This document shows positions 1 through 9,712 of a DNA stretch of 49,397 bases, in pieces. This DNA comes from Azospirillaceae bacterium. Its GTDB lineage: Bacteria > Pseudomonadota > Alphaproteobacteria > Azospirillales > Azospirillaceae. The position numbers and the translations under genes were made by a program. Below the pieces are notes generated by a model. The model was not told the origin of the DNA. It did no database searches and saw only the letters and a program-made list of their open reading frames with translations. The stretch spans positions 1 to 49,397 of the forward strand of contig JANQJV010000274.1 of assembly GCA_028281465.1 (NCBI GenBank), in the 5' to 3' direction. Numbering within the stretch: position 1 is the first letter of the stretch; each line of letters starts with the position of its first letter.

Positions 1-68
1 CCGCCGTGCGGGGGGAACACCGGACACCGGCCGCCGTCCGCGGCGCTGTGGCCATCCGACGGCGGCAC

Positions 69-166
69 CCGCACCGGCGTGCACATGAGGCCGACGAGGC
101 GTCGGCGCTCCCACAAAGGCCTCCCCGGATGGACCCGTTTGTGCCCAACGGCACCGTTCGTTTCTT
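69..166 (+). repeat. dispersed repeat, left copy (inverted relative to 49302-49397)
   Basis: This stretch matches the reverse complement of the last 96 bases of the window with two substitutions and one 2-base gap. It contains a short internal inverted repeat (GCCGAC, then GTCGGC). The similarity stops at about 166; on the left it may continue past the point where the right copy is cut by the window edge. No terminal genes or transposase lie next to it, so it is best read as an intergenic dispersed repeat, not an insertion sequence end. Confidence 0.85.
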
Positions 167-167
167 T

Positions 168-687
168 CTGGACACCCACAAGTCCTTGGTATCGACTGAG
201 TTACCATCACCACTCGGAATATCTCACGTCCAAGGATCCGATGCGGTGAGATGTCTCGCTCTGTGCCACCTGCCTCGAGTCTTGCCCGTCCGATGATCCT
301 GGAAGGTGGGTTGTTTATTGACTTTATTGATATTTTCCGAGATGATGAAGATTCTGAACGCCACCTCGTCAGGCGAAGCACAATCGGAAAACTGCTCACC
401 GAATGACGATCACAGGTGCCTTCCCGCCAAGCCGCTGCTATAAATCAAACCACCTCAACACATCCATACTCTGCTGTCGCTAAGAACCGATGATTAGAAG
501 TCGTCTCTGAGCATTTGTCTTGTCCGTGAACCGCGAGGGCAGATATAATCAATAATCATATATGCTCGCCACCCACCTGGGCACGGCGTCTCTTTCGGTG
601 ACCAGGGGCGTGCCAGAACAAGGCAACATATCGCCACGTCGGATCATCAGTGCGGTGCTATTGGCGCCATTTGGGAAAGGATGAAGG
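168..687. other. intergenic stretch upstream of the chemoreceptor gene
   Basis: I see no convincing gene here. A 34-codon open frame starts at 342 (two ATGs in a row) and ends at a TAA at 441-443, but it has no clear ribosome binding site and resembles nothing I know. The stretch is AT-richer than its surroundings between about 305 and 560 and carries a candidate promoter (520-549). Confidence 0.5.
520..549 (+). promoter_or_regulatory. candidate sigma70 promoter of the chemoreceptor gene
   Basis: A perfect TATAAT lies at 544-549. TTGTCC at 520-525 matches 4 of 6 bases of the -35 consensus, with an 18-base spacer. Transcription would start near 556, giving a leader of about 130 bases before the ATG at 688. 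Promoters in GC-rich alphaproteobacteria often diverge from this consensus, so this is a prediction only. Confidence 0.35.
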
Positions 688-2901
688 ATGAACACGATTG
701 GATCGTCCGAACGGATGTCACGCGCTCCAAGAATTAAGCTGGGCATCACTGGTCGTTTGGTGCTGGGCATGGTTGTTCTCGCTTTGCTTGCCAGCACGAT
801 TGGCGTGATCGGCTTGAGGTACATCAGTAGTATTGATGCAACTTTGAATAATATTACCGATCTGACGGCACCGACAGTTGAGACGGCGGACGATCTGGTG
901 ATGAATATCTGGGAAGCAACAAAGGTCGCGGAAGAGATCATTGGCGATGATTCCTTGATTGAGATCGACGCACTCAGCCAAGAGTTTGGTGAGCTTGAAG
1001 GGGAATTCACGATCGCCTTCGAGCAGCTAGAAGAACTCGCTGATGATGATGCATTGCAGACCGCGCTGGAAGAGGTGCGTAAGAACCGCCGGGAGTTCTT
1101 GGAGCGATCTTATGCCATGTTCCAACAGCGGGTCACCGAGATCGAAGAAAGGGCTAAAGCAAGAGATTTGCTTGACCGTTTTGATGAAATTGGCGCCAAC
1201 TTGACAATCCGTCTGGAGGAATTTGCCACGGAGAACGAGCAGGAAATGGCGATCATGGAAGAAGAGGCGGATCGTCTGGTCGAAGCCGGTGAGGCGACGG
1301 TAGAGCAGTTGAACGATTTGATCGGGGATTTGTTCGAAGAGGACTATCCGGTTGTCGAGGCGGCGCTCAAGCTGCAGCGCCTGGTGAGTGAAATGAAGGA
1401 CACGGCCGGCGAGTATTTGGCTGAACTGGACAGGCAAAAGTTACCTGACCATCTTCGCGCCTTCAATGAACTGTACGAGCAAGTTCAGCCATTTCTCGTC
1501 ATCCTGGATCAACTGGCGGAAACCGACGAAGACCGGCAGGATGCTGCGGACATCAGGAGGATCTTTGCAACCTGGGTTCTGCAAGCCTCCAATGACGAAC
1601 AGCTCTTCGATACGCATGACGACATGCTCGTGGCACATCTGGAGGCCAAGAGACTGGTCACCGATCTTGAATCGGATGCCGATGCGGTTGCCGAAATCCT
1701 CGATCACGTGGTCGAACAGGCTGACCGGCTGAATGACAGCGCGGACGAAAAAGCGGCGGAAGTGGTCGCGGAAGCGCAACTGATCACGCTTTCCATGGGC
1801 GGCGCAGCCCTTGGTCTGACCCTTGCCCTGATTTGGATGACCATCAAGACCGTGACCAATCCGATCAAGCAGACCACCACGGCCATGGCGGCTCTGGCCA
1901 ACCGGGAGCTGGAAACGGAGGTTGCCTTCGTCGAGCGCCGCGACGAGATCGGCGACATGGCGAGGGCCGTCCAGGTGTTCAAGGACAACGCCCTGGAGAT
2001 CAAGCGTTTGGAGGAGGAGCAGATTCAGGCGGCCGAACGGGCCGAAGCCGAGAAACATGAGGCGCGGGAGACGCTGGCGAACCAGTTTCAGGCGGTCATG
2101 GTGGATTTGGTCAACGGCGTTTCGACGGCCGTGGACGATTTGCGATCGATTTCACGACAAATGGCGACGCTGGCCGCGCAAACGCAAGAGCAGGCCATGT
2201 CCGTCGAGACGGCGTCCCAGCAGTCGAACGAAAATGTGCAATCCGTGGCAGCGAGTGCGGAACAACTCACGTCTTCGATCAATGAGATTACGCGCCAGGC
2301 AGCCTATTCGACGGAGATTGCCAACCAAGCAGTCGAAACGACCATCAACTCCGAAGAGACCATCAAAGGTCTTGCCACGTCGGCTCAGCAAATTGGAGAG
2401 ATCATCAAGCTCATCAACAGTATCGCTGATCAGACCAATCTTCTCGCATTGAACGCAACTATCGAAGCGGCACGCGCGGGTGATGCCGGTCGGGGCTTCG
2501 GCGTGGTGGCGGCGGAAGTGAAAAACCTGGCTCGTCAGACTGCCCATGCGACCGAGCAGATCCGATCGCAGATTTCCGGAGTCCAATCGGCAACGGAAAA
2601 AGCGGTCAGTGCCATCGACGGCATTCGCAAGACCATCACCGAACTGAATGGGATTGCCACCACCATTGCATCCGCCATGGAAGAGCAAGCAGCGGCCACC
2701 CAAGGCATCACCAAGAACGTGCTGCAAACCCTGGATGGGGCTAAGGACGTCTCCCGGAGCATGAAAGCTGTCAACACCGCCGTGGAGGAAACCGAGGTGT
2801 GTGCGAACAATGTACTCACCTCCTCCGATGGCTTGGCCTCACAGTCGGATCAACTGAGGCGGGAAGTCGACGGCTTCCTGGCTCGCATCCGTTCCGCTTG
2901 A
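688..2901 (+). CDS. methyl-accepting chemotaxis protein (membrane chemoreceptor)
   Basis: This 737-residue protein is a transmembrane chemoreceptor that would signal through CheA/CheW to the flagellar motor. A first membrane helix lies near residues 17-40, followed by a long, acidic, helix-rich periplasmic region of over 300 residues. A second membrane helix lies near 365-385 (rich in A, L, G), leading into a HAMP domain (EIGDMARAVQVFKDNA) and the cytoplasmic signalling domain. The hairpin tip of the signalling domain is well conserved (ADQTNLLALNATIEAARAG). The start at 688 has AAAGG 7 bases upstream. No che genes are adjacent, so it is an orphan receptor. The ligand cannot be told: the sensor region is a long coiled-coil-like helical bundle and not a recognisable Cache or 4HB domain with known specificity. 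Confidence 0.95.
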   Translation: MNTIGSSERMSRAPRIKLGITGRLVLGMVVLALLASTIGVIGLRYISSIDATLNNITDLTAPTVETADDLVMNIWEATKVAEEIIGDDSLIEIDALSQEFGELEGEFTIAFEQLEELADDDALQTALEEVRKNRREFLERSYAMFQQRVTEIEERAKARDLLDRFDEIGANLTIRLEEFATENEQEMAIMEEEADRLVEAGEATVEQLNDLIGDLFEEDYPVVEAALKLQRLVSEMKDTAGEYLAELDRQKLPDHLRAFNELYEQVQPFLVILDQLAETDEDRQDAADIRRIFATWVLQASNDEQLFDTHDDMLVAHLEAKRLVTDLESDADAVAEILDHVVEQADRLNDSADEKAAEVVAEAQLITLSMGGAALGLTLALIWMTIKTVTNPIKQTTTAMAALANRELETEVAFVERRDEIGDMARAVQVFKDNALEIKRLEEEQIQAAERAEAEKHEARETLANQFQAVMVDLVNGVSTAVDDLRSISRQMATLAAQTQEQAMSVETASQQSNENVQSVAASAEQLTSSINEITRQAAYSTEIANQAVETTINSEETIKGLATSAQQIGEIIKLINSIADQTNLLALNATIEAARAGDAGRGFGVVAAEVKNLARQTAHATEQIRSQISGVQSATEKAVSAIDGIRKTITELNGIATTIASAMEEQAAATQGITKNVLQTLDGAKDVSRSMKAVNTAVEETEVCANNVLTSSDGLASQSDQLRREVDGFLARIRSA

Positions 2902-2986
2902 TATAAACGGCCCATGGTTTGCTGACTTGCTCCTGTTTCAATGCCAAACCAGGAGCGTCGGCTCCGAGCCGGCTGGACCGCTGCCA

Positions 2987-3028
2987 TCCCCGGCGACCCG
3001 CCCTCTGGGGCGACGGGCTGGCCGGGGA
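2987..3028. terminator. hairpin between convergent genes
   Basis: TCCCCGGC at 2987-2994 pairs with GCCGGGGA at 3021-3028, and the 26-base loop can fold further through its own C and G runs. A smaller hairpin (GGAGC, loop GTCG, GCTCC) lies at 2952-2965. These sit in the 250-base gap between the convergent chemoreceptor and dipeptide-ATPase genes. There is no U-tract, so it is either a weak terminator or a structured intergenic repeat. Confidence 0.35.
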
Positions 3029-3151
3029 ACCGCCGACAAAGATGCCGGCACCCTGAAACAAGCCCGTTCAACATGTGGTCGTCTCATCGGGGCGTCGGTA
3101 TGATGGATGCTCATGCTGTCCATGCGTCTGGCGCCCTCGTTCTTCCGTCCA

Positions 3152-4130
3152 TTACCCGTGCAGATGGCAGGCCGCGCCGCGGCCACCGGACAAGGTGGTC
3201 CAGGCCGGGGGCGTGGTACGGCACACATCCATGGCCTTCGGACAGCGCGGGTGGAAGTGGCAGCCCGGCGGCGGGGCGGTGGGGGATGGCACTTCGCCGT
3301 CGAGCCGGCGCATGGTCACCTTGTTGGCCGGATCGGGTACAGGTGACGCGTTGCGCAGGGTCTCGGTATAGGGGTGTAAGGGCGTGTCGAAGATGGCCGG
3401 CACCGGGCCGGTCTCGACCAAGCGGCCGAGATACATGACGGCGACGCGGTGGCAGAAATAGCGCACGACGCCCAGGTCGTGCGAGATGAACACGAAGCTC
3501 AGGCCGTGCCGCGCCTTCAGGTCCTTGAGTAGCAACAATATTTGCGCTTGGATCGAGACGTCGAGCGCGGATACCGCCTCGTCGGCCACGATCAGCTCCG
3601 GCTCCAGGATCAAGGCGCGTGCGATGGCGATTCGCTGGCGCTGGCCGCCGGAAAACTCGTGCGGAAATCGATCGGCCGCCTCGGGGGCGAGGCCGACCTC
3701 GGTCAGCACGGCTGCCACCCGGTCGCGTGCCGCCCGTCCTTTGGCTACGCCGTGCACTCGCAACGGCTCGACCAGAGTCTGCCCCACGGTGCGGCGTGGA
3801 TTGAGCGAGGAATACGGGTCCTGGAACACGATCTGCAGCTTGCGCCGCAACGGCCGCAGAGCCTGGGCCGGCAGGGCCGCCAAGTCCTGCCCCCGGTAGC
3901 GCACACGGCCGGCGGTCGGCTCGATCAGGCGCAACAGGCAGCGTCCGACCGTTGACTTGCCGCAGCCGGATTCGCCGACCAGACCAAAGGCCTCGCCGGC
4001 CGCTACGCCGAACGACACGTCGTCCACGGCGGTCAGGCTGGCGCGCTGCCCGCCCATGAAGCCGCGCGTGATGCTGAACACCTTGCGCAGACCCTGCACC
4101 TCCAGGATCGGGGCAGCACTGTCCGCACAC

Positions 4131-4138
<8 letters not shown>
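3152..4138 (-). CDS. dppF: dipeptide/oligopeptide ABC transporter ATP-binding protein (DppF/OppF type)
   Basis: This is the second ATPase of a dipeptide/oligopeptide importer, working as a heterodimer with the DppD-type ATPase on the inner face of the membrane. The 328-residue product has Walker A (GESGCGKST), the ABC signature (FSGGQRQR), Walker B ending in [12 protein letters not shown], an H-loop (FISHDLGVV) and the C-terminal oligopeptide extension (HPYTETL, then HFHPRCP with cluster-like cysteines). The open frame extends upstream, but the ATG at 4138 overlaps the end of the previous gene by 8 bases and gives a normal N-terminus, so I use it. It is the last gene of a five-gene operon. 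Confidence 0.93.
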
Positions 4139-5163
<1,025 letters not shown>

Positions 5164-5192
<29 letters not shown>

Positions 5193-6057
5193 CACGCAGC
5201 CCGTCACCGAGCAGGTTGAGGGAGAACACCAGCAAGAGCACCGCCAGCCCTGGGTAGATCGACAGCCACGGCGCATCCAGGATGTACTCGAAGCCTTCGC
5301 GGATCATGCCGCCCCAGGTCGGCGTCGGCGGGGCGACGCCCAGGCCGATGAAGCTGAGCGAGGCCTCGATGCGGATGGCGGTCGCCGTCCACAAGGACGC
5401 CAGCACCAGAATCTCGCCCAACACATTGGGCAGGATGTGCACCACCATGATGCGCAGATCCGAGTAGCCAAGCGCCCGGCACGCCTCGATGTAATCACGC
5501 TCGCGCACGGCGATGGTCGGCGCCCGGGCGATGCGGGCGAATTTCGGCACCACGGTGAAGGCGATGGCGATGATCAGGTTGAGCATGCTGGCGCCCAGCA
5601 TGGCCACCACCAGCAGGCCCATGATCAGGGTCGGAAACGACAACAGCACGTCCATGACGCGCATGATTGCCTGGTCGACCCAGCCGCCCCGGTAGCCGGC
5701 CAGGATGCCGAGCGCGCCGCCCACCACCAGGCCGAGCGCAATCGACGCCAGCCCGATGATCAACGAGATGCGCGCGCCATAAAGGATGCGCGAGAACACG
5801 TCGCGGCCGTAGGAGTCGGTGCCGAGCCAATGGCTGTCTGACGGCGGGCGCAGGCGATACAGAATGCTCTGGTCGATCGGGTCGTGGGTCGCCAGCAGCG
5901 GTGCGAACACGGCCGCCAGACAGAGTCCCACGAACAGGACCAACCCCAGCCACGATAACTTGTTGGCATTGAAGACGCGCAACAGGTCGGCCAGGAAGCG
6001 CGGCGCCCCGGTGCCGCGGCCGGTGTCCGGGGCCGTATCGAGGGTCGGCGCCGTCAT
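5164..6057 (-). CDS. dppC: dipeptide/oligopeptide ABC transporter permease (DppC/OppC type)
   Basis: This 297-residue inner-membrane permease forms the channel with the DppB-type protein. The N-terminus has a cytoplasmic stretch and one membrane helix (WLGLVLFVGLCLAAVFAPLL). It is followed by the DppC-specific periplasmic segment containing GTDSYGRDVFSRILYGAR and five further hydrophobic segments. The EAA-type coupling loop is visible as EACRALGYSDLRIMVVHILPN, cut here to show its core. The ATG at 6057 overlaps the stop of the upstream permease gene in an ATGA arrangement, so the two are translationally coupled. Confidence 0.93.
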
Positions 6058-6995
6058 TGGTGCTTCACCCGGGGGTCGAGCAGGCCATAGGTCAGGTCGG
6101 TCAGCAGGTTCACCACCACGATGAAGCAGGCGTAGACCACCATCAGGCCCTGCAGCATGGCGTAGTCGCGCTGGTTGAGGGACGTCACGATCAGTTTGCC
6201 CAAACCCGGCCGGTTGAACACGATCTCGGTCAGCACCGAATTGCCGATCAACAGGCCGAGATAGAGGCCGATCACGGTCACGATCGGGATGAGCGCGTTG
6301 CGCAGCGCGTGGTGCAGCACGACGACGCGCGGCGGCACGCCCTTGGCCCGGGCGGTGCGCACATAGTCCTCGCCCAACACCTCGAGCATGGAAGACCGGG
6401 CCGCCCGGGTGACATAGGCGGTCATGATCAACCCCAGGCTCAAGGCCGGCAACACGAGGTTATAGAGCCGGTCGGCCGGGTCGGCCATGTCCGCCCGACT
6501 GATCACCGGGAACCAGCGCAACTCGATGGAAAACACCAGGATCAGCAGAATGGCGGTGAAAAACGCCGGAAAGCTCAGGCCGAGCAGCGACACCAGGCGC
6601 GTGACGTAGTCGATCCAGCCGTTGCGGTGCACGGCGGCCAGGACCCCCAGGGGTATGCCCAAGAGGATGCCGATCAGAATGGAGGCGGCCGTCAGATCGA
6701 TCGTGTAAGGCAGAACGGCGCCGACCTCCTGCCACACCGTGCGCCCGCTGACCATGGAGGACCCCAGATCACCCTGGGCGATCTCGGCCAGGAACCGGCC
6801 GTACTGCACCCACAACGGGTCGTTCAGCCCGAGCCGGTCGCGGAAGGCATCGATCACTTGCTGGCTGGCATTGTCGCCCAGGATGGCAATCGCCGGGTCG
6901 CCGGGGACCACCCGGATGATCAGGAAGATCACCGTCAAAACCGCCAGCAGGGTCGGCACGGCCGCCAGCAATCGGTGCAGGGTGTAGCGGAACAT
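6054..6995 (-). CDS. dppB: dipeptide/oligopeptide ABC transporter permease (DppB/OppB type)
   Basis: This 313-residue permease is the partner of the DppC-type protein. It begins with the family-typical MFRYTLHRLLAAVPTLL helix, followed by a periplasmic loop and five more membrane helices, and carries an EAA loop (DYVRTARAKGVPPRVVVLHHAL). The open frame runs back to 7235, but that part lies over the end of the binding-protein gene and is low-complexity; the ATG at 6995 gives a normal N-terminus. It lies 74 bases after the binding-protein gene, and a hairpin sits in that gap. Confidence 0.93.
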   Translation of the reverse strand: MFRYTLHRLLAAVPTLLAVLTVIFLIIRVVPGDPAIAILGDNASQQVIDAFRDRLGLNDPLWVQYGRFLAEIAQGDLGSSMVSGRTVWQEVGAVLPYTIDLTAASILIGILLGIPLGVLAAVHRNGWIDYVTRLVSLLGLSFPAFFTAILLILVFSIELRWFPVISRADMADPADRLYNLVLPALSLGLIMTAYVTRAARSSMLEVLGEDYVRTARAKGVPPRVVVLHHALRNALIPIVTVIGLYLGLLIGNSVLTEIVFNRPGLGKLIVTSLNQRDYAMLQGLMVVYACFIVVVNLLTDLTYGLLDPRVKHQ

Positions 6996-7037
6996 GGGCC
7001 GCTCGCAGGGCTTGAGTAACGAATGGGCAGCCCCCGT

Positions 7038-7060
7038 CCCCGTCCGTGCCGGAGACGGGG
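7038..7060 (-). terminator. attenuating hairpin between binding-protein and permease genes
   Basis: CCCCGTC at 7038-7044 pairs with GACGGGG at 7054-7060 across a 9-base loop. It lies just after the stop codon of the binding-protein gene and before dppB. In many ABC operons a stem-loop in this place protects the 3' end of the binding-protein message and lowers expression of the membrane parts. There is no U-tract, so partial read-through or mRNA stabilisation is more likely than full termination. Confidence 0.45.
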
Positions 7061-7069
7061 GACACGCCA

Positions 7070-8623
7070 TCACTGGGTCAGCGTTGCCTGCTCGGTGATC
7101 AGCGGGCTGACGCTGATGGCGGCCTTGAGGTCGAAGCCGTAGTCCAGGGCCTCGCGGCGCGCCCACACCTGCAGTTGCTCGAACAGCGGGACGGCGCACA
7201 CCTCGGTCATCAGCTTGGCCTGGGCGGTGGCCCACAGCGCCGCCTGTTGCTCAGGGTCGGGTTCGCTGCGGGCGGCGTCGATCTCCGCATCGGCCACGCT
7301 GCAGTGCGAGAAATTGGTCACGGCGGTTGGCGTGTTGACGATGCTGCGCGAATGGTAGAACTGGGTCAGATAGGTGTCGGCAACCGGAAAGCGGGCGGCA
7401 CCATACAGGACCAGTGCGCTCAGGTCGTCGCGGATCTGGGCGTGGAAGGTGGAGTGCTCGACCACATCCAGCTCCACGGCGATGCCGACCCGGCGCAATT
7501 GCTCCTGCACCACCTGCATGGGGTCGAGCAGCGAGGTGCGCTGGGTGATGATCGCCCGGAGGCCGAAGCCGTCGGGGTAGCCCGCTTCGGCCAGCAGCGC
7601 CTTGGCGCCGTCGATGTCGTGCGGATACAGCGGCACCTCCGCCGTGTGGCCGAGATAGCCGTTCGGCACCGGCGACAATGACGGTTGGGTGACGCTGGCG
7701 CCGACGAAGGCGACCAGTTCCTCGCGGCTCAGCGCATGGGCGATGGCGCGGCGCACGCGGATGTCGTTCAGCGGTTCCACCATCCTGTTCATGTGCAGCG
7801 TGCGCAGTTCGCCGGGGCCGAACACGTCGACGATCACGCCTGGTTCGTTGCGCATGCGATTGACCCAGCGCTCCTGGCGCACGCCCAGGGCGAGGTCGAG
7901 CTCGCCGTTCAGGAACGCCAGTTCGCGCGCCGCGTTGGACGGCACATAGAGAAAGTTGACGGCGTCGATGGCCGGCCGGCCGCGGAAATACGCGTCGTTG
8001 GCGGCGAGTTGCACCGACTGGCCGCTTTCGTAGCCGACAAAGGCGAACGGGCCGGTGCCGATCGGGTTGAGGCGGAAGCCCTCGCCCATCTCCTCCACGG
8101 CCTGCTTGGAGACCACGTTGCCGCCGTGGTAGTTGGCGACCAGGCCGAGCAGCGACGGCACCGGCTTGGACAGGGTGATGCGCACCGTGTCGGAATCGAG
8201 CGCTTCGACGCTCTCGAAGGAATCATAGTCGGAGGAGACCGCAGACACCTCCGGGTTGCCGGCCCGCGTGAGCGAGAACACCACGTCCTCGGCGGTGACT
8301 TCGCCGTAGCCGCCATGGAACTGCACGCCTTCGCGCAGCTTGAATGTCCACACCAGGCCGTCGGGGCTGGAGGTCCAGCTTTCCGCCAGATCCGGTTCCA
8401 GCTCGCCCGGATTCATGCTGCCGGGCGGAAAGCGCACCAGCCCATTGAACATCATGGCGAAGACGATCTTGTCCTGCGATTTGGTCGACACATGCGGGTC
8501 GAGCTGGCCGGCGTCCTGCGACCCGCTGGCCACAGTCAGCACCGTTTCGGCCGGGGCAACGGGGGATGCCAACAGCATGGCCGCCCCCAGCAGCGCCGCG
8601 GTCCCCAGGCGTGCACTCGTCAT
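7070..8623 (-). CDS. dppA: dipeptide-type ABC transporter substrate-binding protein
   Basis: This is the periplasmic binding protein (SBP_bac_5, cluster C) of the importer encoded downstream. The 517-residue product has a Sec signal peptide ending near ASPVAPAETV. The family signature appears as LAESWTSSPDGLVWTFKLREGV, and then HGGYGEVTAEDVVFSL, where the usual F-H-D-G is HGGY. The ATG at 8623 has a strong AGGAG-type site (GAGGAGAGGAG) just upstream; the longer frame to 8734 is not supported. The ligand could be a di- or oligopeptide, but this family also carries nickel, heme, sugars and opines, so the substrate is open. The divergent LysR gene probably controls it. Confidence 0.92.
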   Translation of the reverse strand: MTSARLGTAALLGAAMLLASPVAPAETVLTVASGSQDAGQLDPHVSTKSQDKIVFAMMFNGLVRFPPGSMNPGELEPDLAESWTSSPDGLVWTFKLREGVQFHGGYGEVTAEDVVFSLTRAGNPEVSAVSSDYDSFESVEALDSDTVRITLSKPVPSLLGLVANYHGGNVVSKQAVEEMGEGFRLNPIGTGPFAFVGYESGQSVQLAANDAYFRGRPAIDAVNFLYVPSNAARELAFLNGELDLALGVRQERWVNRMRNEPGVIVDVFGPGELRTLHMNRMVEPLNDIRVRRAIAHALSREELVAFVGASVTQPSLSPVPNGYLGHTAEVPLYPHDIDGAKALLAEAGYPDGFGLRAIITQRTSLLDPMQVVQEQLRRVGIAVELDVVEHSTFHAQIRDDLSALVLYGAARFPVADTYLTQFYHSRSIVNTPTAVTNFSHCSVADAEIDAARSEPDPEQQAALWATAQAKLMTEVCAVPLFEQLQVWARREALDYGFDLKAAISVSPLITEQATLTQ

Positions 8624-8745
8624 GACGCGTCTCCTCTCCTCGTGGTGTGGTCCTCTGGTCAGGGCGGGTTCGTGGGGCGGCCGGGACTGGCTCGGCCCGC
8701 TTATCGCGGCACGGTGTGTCAAGCCCGGGGCCAAGTCAAATCAGT

Positions 8746-8775
8746 TTGGTCACAAAGGATATAACGGCGTATTAT
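8746..8775 (+). promoter_or_regulatory. candidate promoter of the LysR gene in the divergent spacer
   Basis: TTGGTC (8746-8751) and TATTAT (8770-8775) are spaced by 18 bases and lie ahead of the LysR gene. The 177-base spacer between the divergent LysR and dppA genes is the expected place for LysR binding. I could not single out a confident T-N11-A operator among several candidates. AGGAGG at 8776-8781 is too far (19 bases) from the ATG to serve as its ribosome site. Confidence 0.35.
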
Positions 8776-8800
8776 AGGAGGCGCGCCGTCGGGAATCGGG

Positions 8801-9712
8801 ATGCCGCCCATGACCCACCGTCAGATCGAAGCCTTCCGCGCCGTCATGCTGGCTGGCACCATGGTCGGTGCGGCAGATCAACTTCATGTGTCGCAGCCGG
8901 CGGTGAGCCGTCTGGTCGCTGACCTGGAGCGCGATCTGGGCTATGCTCTGTTTCACCGTCAGCGCGGCCGTCTGGTGCCGTCGGAGGAAGCCGGCGCTCT
9001 GTTTCGCGAGGTGGAGCGGGCCTTTGTCGGCCTAGAGCGCATCGCCGCCGTCGCCCGCGCCATCGGCGACTGCCAAGTCGGTCACTTGCGCGTGGTCGCC
9101 ATGCCGATTTTTGGCTGCGGTTTTTTGCCGCACGTGGTGGCCACGTTTTGTCAGGGACGTTCCGACATTTCGGTCACGCTCGAATTGCGCCCACGGGTGC
9201 GGGTGCTGGAATGGATCGCCGCTCAGCAGTTCGACGTCGGCTTGGCCACCCTGCCCGTGGATGATCCGGCCGTCGCCGTGCGTCCGTTCGCCGAAGAGCA
9301 CGCGGTATGTATCCTGCCCACCACCCATGCCTTGGCAGCACTGACGGTCATTGAGGCCGGCGACCTACACGGCCAGACTCTAATCGGTTTCCCACGTGAG
9401 ACCAGCATTCGGTCCATGGTCGACGCGATGTTGGCAGCGGCGCGTGTGACGGTGCACTGCCTGATCGAAACACGCACGGCCGAAGCGGTCCGTGGCCTGG
9501 TGGCGGCTGGTGCCGGTATCGCCCTGGTCAGCCGTTTCGCCCTCTTCGGGCTCGACGACCCGCGCCTGGCGGTACGCCCATTCACCCCGCCATTGCCGAT
9601 CCGCTCGGGGCTCTTGCTTCCCACCGGGCGTCCGCCCAGCCGTCTGACCGATCGCTTTGCCAGCCATGTCGCCGCGCATTACGCGGCGCAAGTGCCGGCC
9701 ACAGGCGCCTGA
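8801..9712 (+). CDS. LysR-type transcriptional regulator
   Basis: This 303-residue activator/repressor probably controls the divergent dipeptide-importer operon. The N-terminal winged helix-turn-helix is clear ([22 protein letters not shown], then [17 protein letters not shown]), followed by a linker helix and a two-lobed co-inducer domain. Starts at 8801 and 8810 are both possible (MPPMTHRQ); no strong ribosome site separates them. The 3' end overlaps the convergent histidine kinase gene by 34 bases (9679-9712), which leaves no room for a terminator between them and could produce antisense interference. Confidence 0.93.
   Translation: MPPMTHRQIEAFRAVMLAGTMVGAADQLHVSQPAVSRLVADLERDLGYALFHRQRGRLVPSEEAGALFREVERAFVGLERIAAVARAIGDCQVGHLRVVAMPIFGCGFLPHVVATFCQGRSDISVTLELRPRVRVLEWIAAQQFDVGLATLPVDDPAVAVRPFAEEHAVCILPTTHALAALTVIEAGDLHGQTLIGFPRETSIRSMVDAMLAAARVTVHCLIETRTAEAVRGLVAAGAGIALVSRFALFGLDDPRLAVRPFTPPLPIRSGLLLPTGRPPSRLTDRFASHVAAHYAAQVPATGA

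Noticed and set aside
6057-8764. Long plus-strand frames opposite the dipeptide importer genes
   Set aside because: They mirror the minus-strand permease and binding-protein genes, are Gln/His/Arg-rich, and show no recognisable domain.
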